Below, in pieces: positions 16,875 to 25,422 of a stretch of DNA of 56,573 nucleotides. Made by a program: the position numbers and the translations under genes. This stretch comes from Streptomyces sp. V3I8 (GTDB taxonomy: Bacteria > Actinomycetota > Actinomycetes > Streptomycetales > Streptomycetaceae), in contig NZ_JAUSZL010000001.1 in assembly GCF_030817535.1 (NCBI RefSeq), forward strand, positions 1-56,573. Reading direction: 5' to 3'. The notes beneath the pieces were generated by a model, which worked only from the letters and a program-made list of their open reading frames with translations, was not told the DNA's origin and did not search any database. Positions within the stretch are counted from its first letter, which is position 1, and the number at the start of each line of letters is the position of its first letter.

Positions 16875-17612
16875 CCTGCCAGGTCCCGCCCCGACCGGCG
16901 CACCGACAGGGGTGCACCTGCAGCACGCTCTCGTACGGCAGCCGGGATCTCACCTGAGCACCCGACCGCCGACACCGCACTCGGCCCCGGCCTGGCCCGC
17001 CCGCCCATCGGCACGGCGCCCGTTCACCGCCGTCGGGCAGGCGGGCCGCCGGACCGAGGTCATGAATGGGCCATGGCATCTGCCCACAGAGGGCAAACAC
17101 GGCGGACCGTCGACGCCCCGCCCGAGCGCGTCCTTGCGCCCGGGCAAGGAAACAGACCGCAACAGCAGCTCCTCAGCACCTCAGCCACATGACCTCACGA
17201 GGGCCGCCTGCACGGTGGCCCACCGCAGGAGCATCGAACATCGCCTACGGGCGGGAACAGCCGTCCGAAGGTGCGAAGTATGGGTCTGTTACAGGCCCGC
17301 GCGAGCGCCGGCCCCGGGCGCGCAGGGAGCGTGACGGGGGCGTGCGGGGAGCTGGAAACCGCTTCCGCGCTGAGATCCGGCCCTGGATGCACAGGCCACC
17401 GAACTGCCACGTTCCGGGACGCCAGTTGATTGGGCACTGCACGTGACGGTCACTGAAATGTCTGCATACAGCAACATCAAGCAGGACACCTGCCGTCGTG
17501 GGCGGGATGTGACCAAGCTGTGGGTCCTCGGCACTCGCCGGGACCCGCACACCGTCACCGGCAGACCGGCCAACACCCGCACTGCCAGGGGCGCGCACCA
17601 GGGGGGACGTTC
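16875..17612. other. Gene-poor interval
   Basis: About 740 bp with no supported gene. Frames on both strands are low-complexity and lack ribosome sites. The right end presumably holds the promoter of the secreted protein at 17613. Confidence 0.45.
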
Positions 17613-18101
17613 ATGTCTTCACGCACCACCCGCCGTATCGCCGCCGCACTCCTGACCACAGCCGCCCTGGGCGCTGCCGCCCTGCCGGCCGCCGCGGACA
17701 GCGGCCGACAGCAGGCCCGCCCCTCCCACGTGAAGATCACGGCCGTGCAGTACGACTCGCCCGGCCGCGACGACCGCTCCAACCGCTCCCTGAACAAGGA
17801 GTGGGTCGAGATCACCAACGAAGGCCGCCGCGGCGTCAACCTCGAGGGCTGGACCCTGGCCGACGAGGACGGCCACACCTACACCTTCAGCCACTACCGC
17901 CTGCGCGGCCACGAAAGCGTCCGCGTCCACACCGGCGAAGGCCGCGACAGCCGCGGCCACGTCTTCCAGGACCGCCGCGCCTACGTGTGGGACAACCGCT
18001 CCGACACCGCCACCCTGCGCAACGACAACAACCGCCGCGTCGACACCGAGTCCTGGGGCCGCGGCCACGGCGGTCACGGCGGCGGCCACCACCGCCGCTG
18101 A
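17613..18101 (+). CDS. Secreted lamin-tail-domain protein
   Basis: ATG at 17613 has GGGGGGAC upstream and begins a Sec signal peptide (residues 1-28, RRIAAALLTTAALGAAALPAAA). The mature protein is one lamin-tail (LTD) immunoglobulin-like domain: VKITAVQYDSPG, NKEWVEITNEGRRGVNLEGWTLADEDGHTYTF, RGHESVRVHTGEG, RRAYVWDNRSDTATLRNDNNRRVDTESWG. A His/Gly-rich tail (GHGGHGGGHHRR) could bind metal. Such proteins are exported in Streptomyces; they may bind wall or nucleic acid. A secreted nuclease gene follows. Confidence 0.85.
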   Translation: MSSRTTRRIAAALLTTAALGAAALPAAADSGRQQARPSHVKITAVQYDSPGRDDRSNRSLNKEWVEITNEGRRGVNLEGWTLADEDGHTYTFSHYRLRGHESVRVHTGEGRDSRGHVFQDRRAYVWDNRSDTATLRNDNNRRVDTESWGRGHGGHGGGHHRR

Positions 18102-18245
18102 CCCACCAGCCGAGCTGCTGGCGGTGACGCCCCGGCCGTAGCAAGAACGCGGCGCGCCAGCCCCAGCCAGGGGTTGGCGCGCCGTCGGCATGCGTGACGG
18201 ACGAAGCGGCCGCGCCGCCGGCCCAGGCGCGGGCCCGCAGCGTGC

Positions 18246-18818
18246 GGTACGACCAATGCACTCGCCCGGATGACGGGCGGCCGAAAGCCGGGCGGGCCGC
18301 GGTCGCGCACCGATAGCAAGAGCTCATGCTCTCGAAGATCGCGGCCGCTGCCGCCCTCCTGTTCGCCTTCCCCCTCACCAGCGCACCCGCTGCCGCGCAC
18401 GAGGCTCGGGCGGAAACCCTGCCGCTGGCCCAGGCCGTGCACCTGCTGTCTTCGGCAGCCGAATCCCGTGACGGCTACCAGCGCAGTTCTTTCAAGCACT
18501 GGGTGGACGCCGACCGCGACGGCTGCTCGACCCGCGCCGAAGTCCTCATCGCCGAATCCCGCACCAAGCCGACTATCGAAGCGGGCTGCAAGATCGTGGC
18601 GGGCGAGTGGTTCTCGTACTACGACGGCGTCACCCTTACCGCGCCGGGCGGCTTGGACATCGACCACATGGTGCCTCTCGCCGAAGCCTGGGACTCCGGC
18701 GCCCACACCTGGACACCGGCCCGGCGCGAGGCCTACGCCAACGACCTCGACGCGCAGCGCTCCCTGGTGGCGGTCACCGCGCGCAGCAACCGCTCCAAGT
18801 CCGACCAGGACCCCGCCG
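18246..18818 (+). repeat. Direct duplication, copy 1
   Basis: From GGTACGACCAAT at 18246 to the codons for SKSDQDPA near 18818 the DNA matches 23879-24451 at a constant offset of 5,633 bp with no insertions and few substitutions. It covers the promoter region and the first three quarters of the nuclease gene. Confidence 0.85.
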
Positions 18819-18982
18819 ACTGGCAGCCTCCGCTCGCCGACGCCCGCTGCACCTACGCCGCCGACTGGGTCGCCACCAAACTGCGCTGGCAGCTGGCCGT
18901 CGACGACCGCGAGCAGACCGCGCTCACCGAACTGGCCGCCGGCTGCGGGCAGGAGAGCGTCGACTACCAGCCGGCGCCGTAA
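18326..18982 (+). CDS. Secreted HNH-type nuclease (DUF1524-like), full-length copy
   Basis: Signal peptide residues 1-24 (KIAAAAALLFAFPLTSAPAAA). The catalytic region is GGLDIDHMVPLAEAWDSGA, with the Asp-His pair of the HNH/GmrSD-C (DUF1524) fold, followed by REAYANDLDAQRSLVAVTARSNRSKSDQDPADWQP, where Asn and Lys complete the site. The C-terminal helix pair (ADWVATKLRWQLAVDDRE) and four Cys (C61, C86 region, ARCTYA, AAGCG) suggest disulfides. It would cleave extracellular nucleic acid. A near-identical copy with a different C-terminus is at 23959. Confidence 0.85.
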   Translation: MLSKIAAAAALLFAFPLTSAPAAAHEARAETLPLAQAVHLLSSAAESRDGYQRSSFKHWVDADRDGCSTRAEVLIAESRTKPTIEAGCKIVAGEWFSYYDGVTLTAPGGLDIDHMVPLAEAWDSGAHTWTPARREAYANDLDAQRSLVAVTARSNRSKSDQDPADWQPPLADARCTYAADWVATKLRWQLAVDDREQTALTELAAGCGQESVDYQPAP

Positions 18983-19134
18983 CCTCTCCCCTCCTTGGCC
19001 CCGCTCCAGAGCTCGCCCACCTACGGACGGCGGTCCCCGGGACGGGCCCGGCCCGGCCCCGGCAGCCGGACCCCGGTCGGGTGAAGGCGCCCGGGCAGGA
19101 GAACCGTTGCAGGCGCCAGCACGTCGTGCCAGAC

Positions 19135-19347
19135 ATGAAACCGATCAACGACGCCCACGTCGCCCGTCCGGGCCTGGCCGTGGTGGAGATCGCGGCCGCC
19201 GACGACGCCACCGCCTTCGCCGTCCAGCGCCTGCTCGCCGCACACTGCGCCATCGCGCCCGCGGAACGTACGACTCGGGATCTCGGTGAGCCCGGCGTAC
19301 GACTGCGCTGCTTCATCGACCTGCACCAGGACGCCCTCGCCGATTGA
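19135..19347 (+). CDS. DUF6207-like protein (70 aa)
   Basis: The whole product, MKPINDAHVARPGLAVVEIAA to ATAFAVQRLLAAHCAI to RTTRDLGEPGVRLRCFIDLHQ, matches my memory of DUF6207, a small Streptomyces family often found many times per genome in accessory DNA. It has an alternating beta-alpha layout and no membrane segment. Function unknown. Upstream in-frame sequence is low-complexity, so the ATG at 19135 is preferred. Confidence 0.75.
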   Translation: MKPINDAHVARPGLAVVEIAAADDATAFAVQRLLAAHCAIAPAERTTRDLGEPGVRLRCFIDLHQDALAD

Positions 19348-19426
19348 AATACGGCCGGCTACAGCGGGACGTCACCGGGGCCCCGGCGACACGGAGTGCA
19401 CGCGGCGGGCGCGGCCGGGACGGCGC

Positions 19427-19978
19427 TCAGCCAACGACCCCGGCTCTGCGCCAAGCCGCCCGGACGTCGTCGTAGGCCGACCGTGCCTCCGGGCCGACGT
19501 CGGGGTTCAGTACGAGGTGGGTGATCAGCGTGCGGGCGGCGGGCAGATCAAGGCTGAGCACCGCCAGGACTCTTTCCACCGCACCGATCAGGGCGGGTAC
19601 CTCGATGTGGTGGACGCTGTCGAGGTAGAACGCCAGCAGGCCGGCCAGGCGCCCGGCGTCGTCGTCGCTGTCGGGGGCGGTGTCAGCGGCCTGGAGGAGG
19701 GCGGCATGGCAGGCCCATACCGCGTTAAGGGCGTAGCCGCGCAGGGGCAGGGCCCTCACGCGCCCGGGACGGTAGTCGTTGGTGGCGCAGTCAAGGACTG
19801 TCTCGGCAGCGATCTGCCAGGTCAGGGTCGGATGGAGGTAGCGGGTGTCGTCGCTGGTGCACGCGGCCGCCGACCCCACGGTCTGCAGGACCTCGCCGAC
19901 CAACCGGGCGTCGGCATTCCAGGCAGAGCTGGAGGGCAGAACCACGGGGTGGTCGGGGCGCGTACGAGAACTGCTCAT
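19427..19978 (-). CDS. Hypothetical helical protein (183 aa)
   Basis: The product is mostly helical with no signal peptide or clear membrane span: ADARLVGEVLQTVGSAAACTSDDTRYLHPTLTWQIAAETVLDCA, then LAGLLAFYLDSVHHIEVPALIGAVERVLAVLSLDLPAARTLITHLVL. Composition and codon use are typical for Streptomyces, supporting a real gene, but I recognise no domain. It is convergent with the DUF6207 gene and lies downstream of the replication-relaxation gene on the same strand. Confidence 0.6.
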   Translation of the reverse strand: MSSSRTRPDHPVVLPSSSAWNADARLVGEVLQTVGSAAACTSDDTRYLHPTLTWQIAAETVLDCATNDYRPGRVRALPLRGYALNAVWACHAALLQAADTAPDSDDDAGRLAGLLAFYLDSVHHIEVPALIGAVERVLAVLSLDLPAARTLITHLVLNPDVGPEARSAYDDVRAAWRRAGVVG

Positions 19979-20152
19979 GCGGAAGGTTCTACCCGGCCCC
20001 GACTGCCGGCGACGCGCCTTCGAACGAACTGGTGCCGGTCAGGGCCCGAGCGCAGAGGAAAGGCGGCCGCCAGCGGCTGAGCGGCTGCTCCCGTACGGGC
20101 CTGCGGGTGCGGGGGCAGTGGCGTACGCGAGCAACCGGCCGGCCCTCGGGGG

Positions 20153-21586
20153 TTACTTGTTGCGGCGGCCGAAGAGCGACTGGCGCAGCGTGGTGGGGAT
20201 CAGTTGCTCGTTGATGCGGCACTGGGGGCAGTGGCGGCCGTCCTCGTCCGGGGCGAACTCGTGGTGCAGGCCCCGCTCGCTGGCGCGGGGCCCGCCGCAC
20301 CGCTCACAGCGCGGACCAGGCAGTGCGGGCGCGGGCGCGCCTTTATCGTCCTGGTCGTCTTGCGTCTGCCAGGTCTCGCGCTTTTGGCCCCAGCCGGACT
20401 CCGGTGCCTGCTGCCGGGCGCGTTCCCGCTCCTGCTCCTGCTGTTCCTGGCGCCGGCGTTGGCGTTCGGCGTCGCGGTGTGCCCAGGCGTCGTGGTCGTC
20501 CGGGTTGGCGAGGGCGTCGGTGGGGGTCTCCCACCGGCGGTGCCCGCAGCGCCACCACACCTCCCCCAGCGGCCCGTGCTGCTGCAGGCGGGGCAGGGTG
20601 GTGATCAGCAGCGGGATCGCGTCGCTGTAGTCGCGGTACCCGTCGGCCGGCTCACTGCCGTGGCTGCCCATGCTTTCCCACCGGCCGGACCAGATCTCGC
20701 GGGTGAGGTCCAGGACGCGGTTCATGCGGTTCTTCAGTGCCTGCTCACCGGTACGGATACCGGGGTTGAATACCACTGCTATGGGCGGGTGGCCCTCGCG
20801 GCTGGTGGGCGGGAACAGGGTGCGCCACACCGGCAGCTCCCGGCCCCGGTGGTCCTTGGTCTGGTGGCGGAAGAAGCGGCGGTAGCGGTCGAACTTCGCC
20901 GCCAGGACGTCCGCGGACTCGGTGCAGTTGTCCACCTCGAACAGCAGCACCGGCACCCCGGCCTCGGGCGCGTGCAGCACCGCGTCGCTTTGCACGCTGG
21001 CCCGGTTACGGCCCGCGCTCGGCAACGCCATCACCACCTCCGTCGACCAGGAGCTCACCGAACCCACCCCGGCCCGCACCACAGGAACGGCCAGGAGGCT
21101 GGCCGGAGCAGCGGGGCGGGCGGGGCCGGCCGGGGCGTTGTCTGCGGATCCCGCCGGCACCGGCACGGTCGCCGCGGCGGGGGCGGTGCGGCGTACCGGG
21201 CGGGTCGGCTCCGCAGGCGTACGGGTGATCGCGATGATGGTCTCGTTGACCGCCATCGCGTGCGGAGCTCCCGAACGGGCAGCGCCACGGGCGGTCGAGC
21301 CCATCTCGCCCGCGGGGCGCCCGAGGACTTCGGCGGCCGCGTCCAAGCCGAGCGGCGTCAACCCCCACAGCTTGTTCCCGTCGCGCGCACTGCCCTCCGA
21401 GACGGTCAGGCCGTGCCGGGACAAGTCGAGCAGGGCGTTGCGGAACGCCTTGTTGTCCTTGTGCCCCGGCGCCATCAGCCGGTGGACCTGATCGGCCGTC
21501 GTCACCTTCAGGACCCCGAGTGCGGCCAGGACGTGCCCGCGCACCGCCGCCGTGGACCCGTACGGATACGCCTTCGAACCACCCAT
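20153..21586 (-). CDS. Replication-relaxation family protein
   Basis: I start at the ATG at 21586, preceded by AGGGGCGGGG, giving 477 residues. The N-terminus is a winged helix (VRGHVLAALGVLKVTTADQVHRLM, ALLDLSRHGLTVS, LWGLTPLGLDAAAEVLGRP). The middle holds the domain typical of Replic_Relax proteins (WSTEVVMA, VQSDAVLHAPEAGVPVLLFEVDNCTESADVLAAKFDRYRRFF), which resembles a nuclease-like fold with Asp and Glu residues. The C-terminal part has a charged coiled coil and a Cys4 knuckle (CERCGG, HCPQC). Proteins of this family accompany plasmid replication or mobilisation in actinobacteria. GGTAGG repeats lie upstream. Confidence 0.8.
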   Translation of the reverse strand: MGGSKAYPYGSTAAVRGHVLAALGVLKVTTADQVHRLMAPGHKDNKAFRNALLDLSRHGLTVSEGSARDGNKLWGLTPLGLDAAAEVLGRPAGEMGSTARGAARSGAPHAMAVNETIIAITRTPAEPTRPVRRTAPAAATVPVPAGSADNAPAGPARPAAPASLLAVPVVRAGVGSVSSWSTEVVMALPSAGRNRASVQSDAVLHAPEAGVPVLLFEVDNCTESADVLAAKFDRYRRFFRHQTKDHRGRELPVWRTLFPPTSREGHPPIAVVFNPGIRTGEQALKNRMNRVLDLTREIWSGRWESMGSHGSEPADGYRDYSDAIPLLITTLPRLQQHGPLGEVWWRCGHRRWETPTDALANPDDHDAWAHRDAERQRRRQEQQEQERERARQQAPESGWGQKRETWQTQDDQDDKGAPAPALPGPRCERCGGPRASERGLHHEFAPDEDGRHCPQCRINEQLIPTTLRQSLFGRRNK

Positions 21587-22215
21587 CGCCCCGCCCCTCG
21601 CCCCTTCCCCGCCCCGCGTCTCGTGCCGCGGCGGCTCCTGGCCGCCGTCGGCGAGCGGACCGGCCGCGCCGGGCCGCAACCCAAGAGCTGCGCCGCCCGG
21701 GCCCTCGGCTCACGACGCATCCAGCCTGCCACCCACTACAGACACCACATCACCCAAAAGGCAGGTAGGTAAGGAGAGAGAAGAGGGTTGTCGTGAGTGA
21801 TGGTCGGGGCTGGTCAAGGGGTCTGAGCTGCGCGAACTGTGTGCAGTCTACCGGGGCTGCCGGTAGGGGAGTTGGTAGGGGGAACGGTAGGAAACCCGGT
21901 AGGGGGATCGGAGGGTGGTCTGTCAGGAGCTGGTCTCTTCAGCGAGGCGGGGCTGCTGCGCGCACTCCGGGCGCCGGCTCTGATCCGGACAAGCGCAACT
22001 CGCCGTTTTCGGCAGCCCCTCTTCTTCCTGCAGGGGAGCGGTCAATGATTGAACCAGCTGTTACATGACCAGTACTGAACGTAATTTTTTCTACAGGTGC
22101 GGCTGCACTTTTAAGGTGCGGCGGGCGCTTTATGGGTGGAGGCGCACGGTGCTTCTGGTGCCGGGGGCGGGGTTACGGCGCCCGGCGACAGGAACCAGGT
22201 ACAGGGGAGGACCTC
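21587..22215. other. Divergent intergenic region with repeats
   Basis: No gene is supported on either strand. It separates the minus-strand replication-relaxation gene from the plus-strand sigma operon and contains the GGTAGG repeats and an AT-rich stretch (about 22040-22095, including TAATTTTTTCTAC) likely to hold a promoter. Confidence 0.55.
21862..21905 (+). repeat. Four GGTAGG direct repeats, about 12 bp apart
   Basis: GGTAGG starts at 21862, 21874, 21886 and 21899, spaced 12, 12 and 13 bases, mostly as GGTAGGGG. A complementary TACCGGGG is at about 21849 and another GGTAGG-like site near 21765. Close to one helical turn apart, they look like a protein-binding array for a regulator or a Rep-type protein. 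Confidence 0.65.
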
Positions 22216-22395
22216 GTGCAGCAGACTGCTGCCGCGTGGTGTGTCGAGATCGCGCTCGCCTTCAGGGTGTTCGGCCCGGATGTGGTGCGCGGATGCCGCC
22301 GGCTTTTGACCGTCGGCGTGCGGATCGGCATCACAGGGCTGACCGGTAGCCGGGCTGTGTCCCAGGCCCCTGAGTCGATGCGGGACGTGCCATGA
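22216..22395 (+). CDS. Small protein (59 aa) coupled to the sigma factor
   Basis: GTG at 22216 has GGGGAGG five bases upstream. The stop overlaps the sigma start (ATGA at 22392-22395), so the two are translationally coupled. The product MQQTAAAWCVEIALAFRVFG to GVRIGITGL is amphipathic and possibly membrane-associated but not clearly spanning. It may act on the sigma factor, as coupled small genes often do; that is inference. Confidence 0.5.
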   Translation: MQQTAAAWCVEIALAFRVFGPDVVRGCRRLLTVGVRIGITGLTGSRAVSQAPESMRDVP

Positions 22396-23000
22396 GCGGC
22401 GAGGGCGGGACGGAGGAGAGCGGCGGGGCGATCGGGGTGCCGAAGGTGGTGCCCATCGATCAGTGGCCGCCGGCCGCGCAGATGGCGTTCTGGGGTTTTC
22501 ACCAGCAGCACCGCCAGAACTACATGCGCTACGCCTACCTGCAGCTCGGCTCGGACGCAGACACCGAAGAAGCTGTTGACCTGACTTTCGATCAGGTCAT
22601 GGACCGCTGGCTGTGGATGCTGCAGCTGGAGAACCTGGAGGGATACGCCTGGACCATCCTCAAGCGGCGCATCATCGACCTGCACCGCAAGCGCCGGCGC
22701 CGGCCGGCGCTGATGGAGACCGCCGCGTTCGAGGCCGCGCTCAGCGAGCCCGCCGACGATCCCTTCGACACGCTCACCGACGCCATCACGCTCTACGCCG
22801 CGGTCGCCGCCCTGAGCGAGCGTCAGCGCGACGCGATCGTCCTCTACTACGGCATGGGCTTCACGACCGCTGAGGCCGCCGTGCTGATGGGCAACGAGGA
22901 AGCCACCGTCCGCTCGCAGCTGCGCACCGGACGCCGCCGCCTCGCGACCCTGCTCAAAATCCGCCGCCCGGAGCACCCCGACGGGAAGAACCCTTCATGA
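22392..23000 (+). CDS. ECF-type RNA polymerase sigma factor
   Basis: Region 2 covers about residues 25-105 (FWGFHQQHRQNYMRYAYLQLGSDADTEEAVDLTFDQVMDRW, NLEGYAWTILKRRIIDLHRKRRRR), region 4 about 130-185 (VAALSERQRDAIVLYYGMGFTTAEAAVLMGNEEATVRSQLRTGRRRLATLL), with the HTH in GFTTAEAAVLMGNEEATVRSQL. Length of 202 residues fits the ECF group. It overlaps the small gene upstream and the next gene downstream by four bases each, so a three-gene operon is clear. No typical transmembrane anti-sigma is present. Confidence 0.9.
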   Translation: MSGEGGTEESGGAIGVPKVVPIDQWPPAAQMAFWGFHQQHRQNYMRYAYLQLGSDADTEEAVDLTFDQVMDRWLWMLQLENLEGYAWTILKRRIIDLHRKRRRRPALMETAAFEAALSEPADDPFDTLTDAITLYAAVAALSERQRDAIVLYYGMGFTTAEAAVLMGNEEATVRSQLRTGRRRLATLLKIRRPEHPDGKNPS

Positions 23001-23683
23001 GCACCACACCGTCCCAGCCCCCCACCCTCAACGACCTGCTGGCCTCAGCCCGTACCCGCGACCGCTACAGCAACTACGACGTCGCGGCCGCCGAAGCCCG
23101 CCTGCGCGCCCGCCAGGCCTCCCGTCACCGCCCGCCGCGCCAGCGCACCACCAACACAGTCCTCGCCCTGGCTCACAAAGAGTGGACCCGGCCCCAGGAC
23201 GAATACACCCCCGACGCCGATCGCGCCTGGTGGGACCTCAACGCTGTCAGCCTCCTCATCCTGTTCGGCCCCGACGCCGACTGCCACCTCAAGGACTTCA
23301 TCGCCAGCCAGTACGCCGACAAAGCCGGCGCCCTCGTCTTCGCCTGCCTGCTCCACCTAGCCGGAGACAGCAGCGGCGCCCGCTTCTGGTGGCGCTTCGC
23401 CGCCGGTGTGGGCCACCTCGTCGCGGAATACTGCCTCTTCCTCGAACACGCCCACAGCGGCGAGTACCACGACGCCGGCTACTGGCGCACCCAGCTCATG
23501 CACCACCACTTCGAACCCGCCCTGCTGTGCGGCGACCGCGCCACCGCACCCCTGATCAACCCCACCCACATCGACCAGGTCCACTCCCACATCACCTACC
23601 CCCACCACCCCGAGATCGGCGCCGTCCCCCTCCCCCAACCCACCCTCGTCCAGCAACTACGCCACCTCACCTCCCTGCTGTGA
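22997..23683 (+). CDS. Sigma-operon partner protein (228 aa)
   Basis: ATGA overlap with the sigma gene. The N-terminus is basic and disordered (residues 1-60). The rest is helical with LNAVSLLILFGPDADCHLKDFIASQYADKAGALVFACLLHLAGDSSGARFWWRFAAGVGHLVAEYCLFLEHAHSGEYHDAGYW, which resembles TPR/Sel1-like helical pairs. It is soluble by composition. Because of the coupling it probably controls or reads out the sigma factor, but it is not a zinc anti-sigma or a membrane anti-sigma that I can recognise. Confidence 0.7.
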   Translation: MSTTPSQPPTLNDLLASARTRDRYSNYDVAAAEARLRARQASRHRPPRQRTTNTVLALAHKEWTRPQDEYTPDADRAWWDLNAVSLLILFGPDADCHLKDFIASQYADKAGALVFACLLHLAGDSSGARFWWRFAAGVGHLVAEYCLFLEHAHSGEYHDAGYWRTQLMHHHFEPALLCGDRATAPLINPTHIDQVHSHITYPHHPEIGAVPLPQPTLVQQLRHLTSLL

Positions 23684-23878
23684 ACCCCGCGTCCCGGCCT
23701 GGCTGCGGCCGGACAGACCGCAGCCGGGCCGAAGTGCGCCGCTGCCCGTCACGGACCGGTCCACCGCACTCCCACAGGTCGTGCAGGTGACCGGCAACCT
23801 GCACGGCCTGCCGCAGCCCGCGGCATTCTGGCGGCGAGCCCTGGCCCGACAACCCCCTTGGGACACGGCCCGCCGCGC

Positions 23879-24451
23879 GGTACGACCAATACCCTCTCCC
23901 GGATGACGGGCGGCCGAAAGCCGGGCGGGCCGCGGCCGTGTGCCGATAGCAAGAACTCATGCTCTCGAAGATCGCGGCCGCTGCCGCCCTCCTGTTCGCC
24001 TTCCCCCTCACCAGCGCACCCGCTGCCGCGCACGAGGCTCGGGCGGAAACCCTGCCGCTGGCCCAGGCCGTGCACCTGCTGCCATCGGCAGCCGAATCCC
24101 GCGACGGCTACCAGCGCAGCAGCTTCAAGCACTGGGTGGACGCCGACCGCGACGGCTGCTCCACTCGCGCCGAAGTCCTCATCGCCGAATCCCGCACCGA
24201 GCCGATCATCGAAGCAGGTTGCAAGGTGACGGCAGGCGAGTGGTACTCCTACTACGACGGTGTCACCCTCACCGCGCCGGGCGGGCTGGACATCGACCAC
24301 ATGGTGCCTCTCGCCGAAGCCTGGGACTCCGGCGCCCACACCTGGACACCGGCCCGGCGCGAGGCCTACGCCAACGACCTCGACGCGCAGCGCTCCCTGG
24401 TGGCGGTCACCGCGCGCAGCAACCGCTCCAAGAGCGACCAGGACCCGGCCG
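23879..24451 (+). repeat. Direct duplication, copy 2
   Basis: Partner of 18246-18818 at an offset of 5,633 bp. After about 24451 the sequences diverge completely, which marks a recombination or deletion junction inside the nuclease gene. Confidence 0.85.
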
Positions 24452-24537
24452 AACCGCACCTGCCGGATCCGGCAGCGCTCGCGCCTCGCGTTCATAACCT
24501 TGCTGACGCCTGGACTCGGACGCACAGTGCGCCGTAA
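23959..24537 (+). CDS. Secreted HNH-type nuclease, copy with replaced C-terminus
   Basis: The first 163 or so residues match the protein at 18326 with few changes (HLLPSAAES for HLLSSAAES, TEPIIEAGCKVTAGEWYSYYDG for TKPTIEAGCKIVAGEWFSYYDG). The signal peptide, the DIDHMVPLAEAW motif and SNRSKSDQDPA are intact. From residue 164 on the sequence is unrelated (EPHLPDPAALAPRVHNLADAWTRTHSAP), and the final helices and two Cys of the full copy are lost. The catalytic residues remain, so it could still be active, but it may be an inactive by-product of recombination. Confidence 0.75.
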   Translation: MLSKIAAAAALLFAFPLTSAPAAAHEARAETLPLAQAVHLLPSAAESRDGYQRSSFKHWVDADRDGCSTRAEVLIAESRTEPIIEAGCKVTAGEWYSYYDGVTLTAPGGLDIDHMVPLAEAWDSGAHTWTPARREAYANDLDAQRSLVAVTARSNRSKSDQDPAEPHLPDPAALAPRVHNLADAWTRTHSAP

Positions 24538-24569
24538 GTGCCAGTCGCCCTCTAGTCAAGCGGCTCCCT

Positions 24570-24605
24570 GTCGATACGCTTCGCCCGTGAATCGGGCGTA
24601 TCGAC
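24570..24605. promoter_or_regulatory. Inverted repeat upstream of parA
   Basis: GTCGATACGC (24570-24579) is repeated as its complement GCGTATCGAC (24596-24605), ending 16 bases before the parA start. The position suits an operator for autoregulation by ParA/ParB or an mRNA hairpin near the ribosome site. Confidence 0.55.
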
Positions 24606-24621
24606 TGATGAAGGTTCTGAC

Positions 24622-25422
24622 ATGAGCAGAGTGCTGGCGGTGTACAGCGAGAAGGGCGGCGTGGGCAAGAGTGCCCTGTCCGCAGGTCTGGTCGCGGCTG
24701 CACGGAAACGGAAGCTCGATGTCATCGCGGGCGACCTCGATCCGCGGGGGACGTTCAGCGCGGAGCTGGGCATCTCTGCCGAGGAAGCGCCAGCGTTCTC
24801 CATGAACGACCTGCTCGCGCTGGATCCTCAGGGCGAGACTGGCCTGGCTGCCGATGCGTTCGTTCCCGCCTCGGACGCCTGGTCCGGCGTGCAGGTCATC
24901 GCAGCAGAGCGGGCGCTCGCCAACCGGGAGACTGACAACGTGGCGGTCGGCCTGGAGTTCCGGCTCCGGCTCGGCTTGAAGGGTGTCGTCGGACCCGGCG
25001 CGGTCGGCATCCTGGACCTGCCGCCCCGGGCCGGCGGCAAACTCGTCACGTCGGCGCTGGTCGCCGCCTCCGACGTGATCATCCCTGCCACGCTCGACGA
25101 AGACGGGCGCATCGGGGCGAAGGAAGCCCTCAACACGATCAAACTCGTCAAGGACCTGGGGATGAACCCCGACTTGCGGGTGGTGGGGATCGTGCCGTCG
25201 ATAGTGCCGGGCGGGCGCAGCACCCTCAAGGACGCCATAGGGGAGTTCCTCGCCGACGAGTACGGGCCGCTGTACCGCGACGACCTGGTGATCCCCCGGC
25301 ACTCGGTGCGCCAGCAGACTCGTTTCGCGTGCGTGCCCATCACCGATGCACCCGGCCGTGAGGCGCAGGCTCTCACGGACGCCTACGACCGGATTCTCAT
25401 CGCAGCAGGAGTAGCGGAGTGA
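24622..25422 (+). CDS. parA: ParA-type partition ATPase
   Basis: The 266-residue protein begins with the deviant Walker A motif EKGGVGKSALSAGL (residues 9-22), followed by the switch region DLDPRGTFSAEL and a later LDLPPRAGGK in the Walker B position. VIIPATLDEDGRIGAKEAL and VVGIVPSIVPGGRSTLKDAI are typical of ParA/Soj proteins. There is no N-terminal HTH, as in small type Ib ParAs. It overlaps the next gene by four bases (GTGA). With it and the palindromes at 26359-26417 it should segregate the replicon to daughter compartments. Confidence 0.9.
   Translation: MSRVLAVYSEKGGVGKSALSAGLVAAARKRKLDVIAGDLDPRGTFSAELGISAEEAPAFSMNDLLALDPQGETGLAADAFVPASDAWSGVQVIAAERALANRETDNVAVGLEFRLRLGLKGVVGPGAVGILDLPPRAGGKLVTSALVAASDVIIPATLDEDGRIGAKEALNTIKLVKDLGMNPDLRVVGIVPSIVPGGRSTLKDAIGEFLADEYGPLYRDDLVIPRHSVRQQTRFACVPITDAPGREAQALTDAYDRILIAAGVAE

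Noticed and set aside
16554..17100. Longer minus-strand frames upstream of the zinc-finger gene
   Set aside because: The other frame to 17100 duplicates the zinc-finger DNA out of frame and lacks the Cys pattern.
20204..21772. A 522-codon plus-strand open frame
   Set aside because: Antisense shadow of the replication-relaxation gene.
22065..22349. Plus-strand frame before the sigma operon
   Set aside because: Basic low-complexity sequence out of frame with the well-signalled GTG at 22216.
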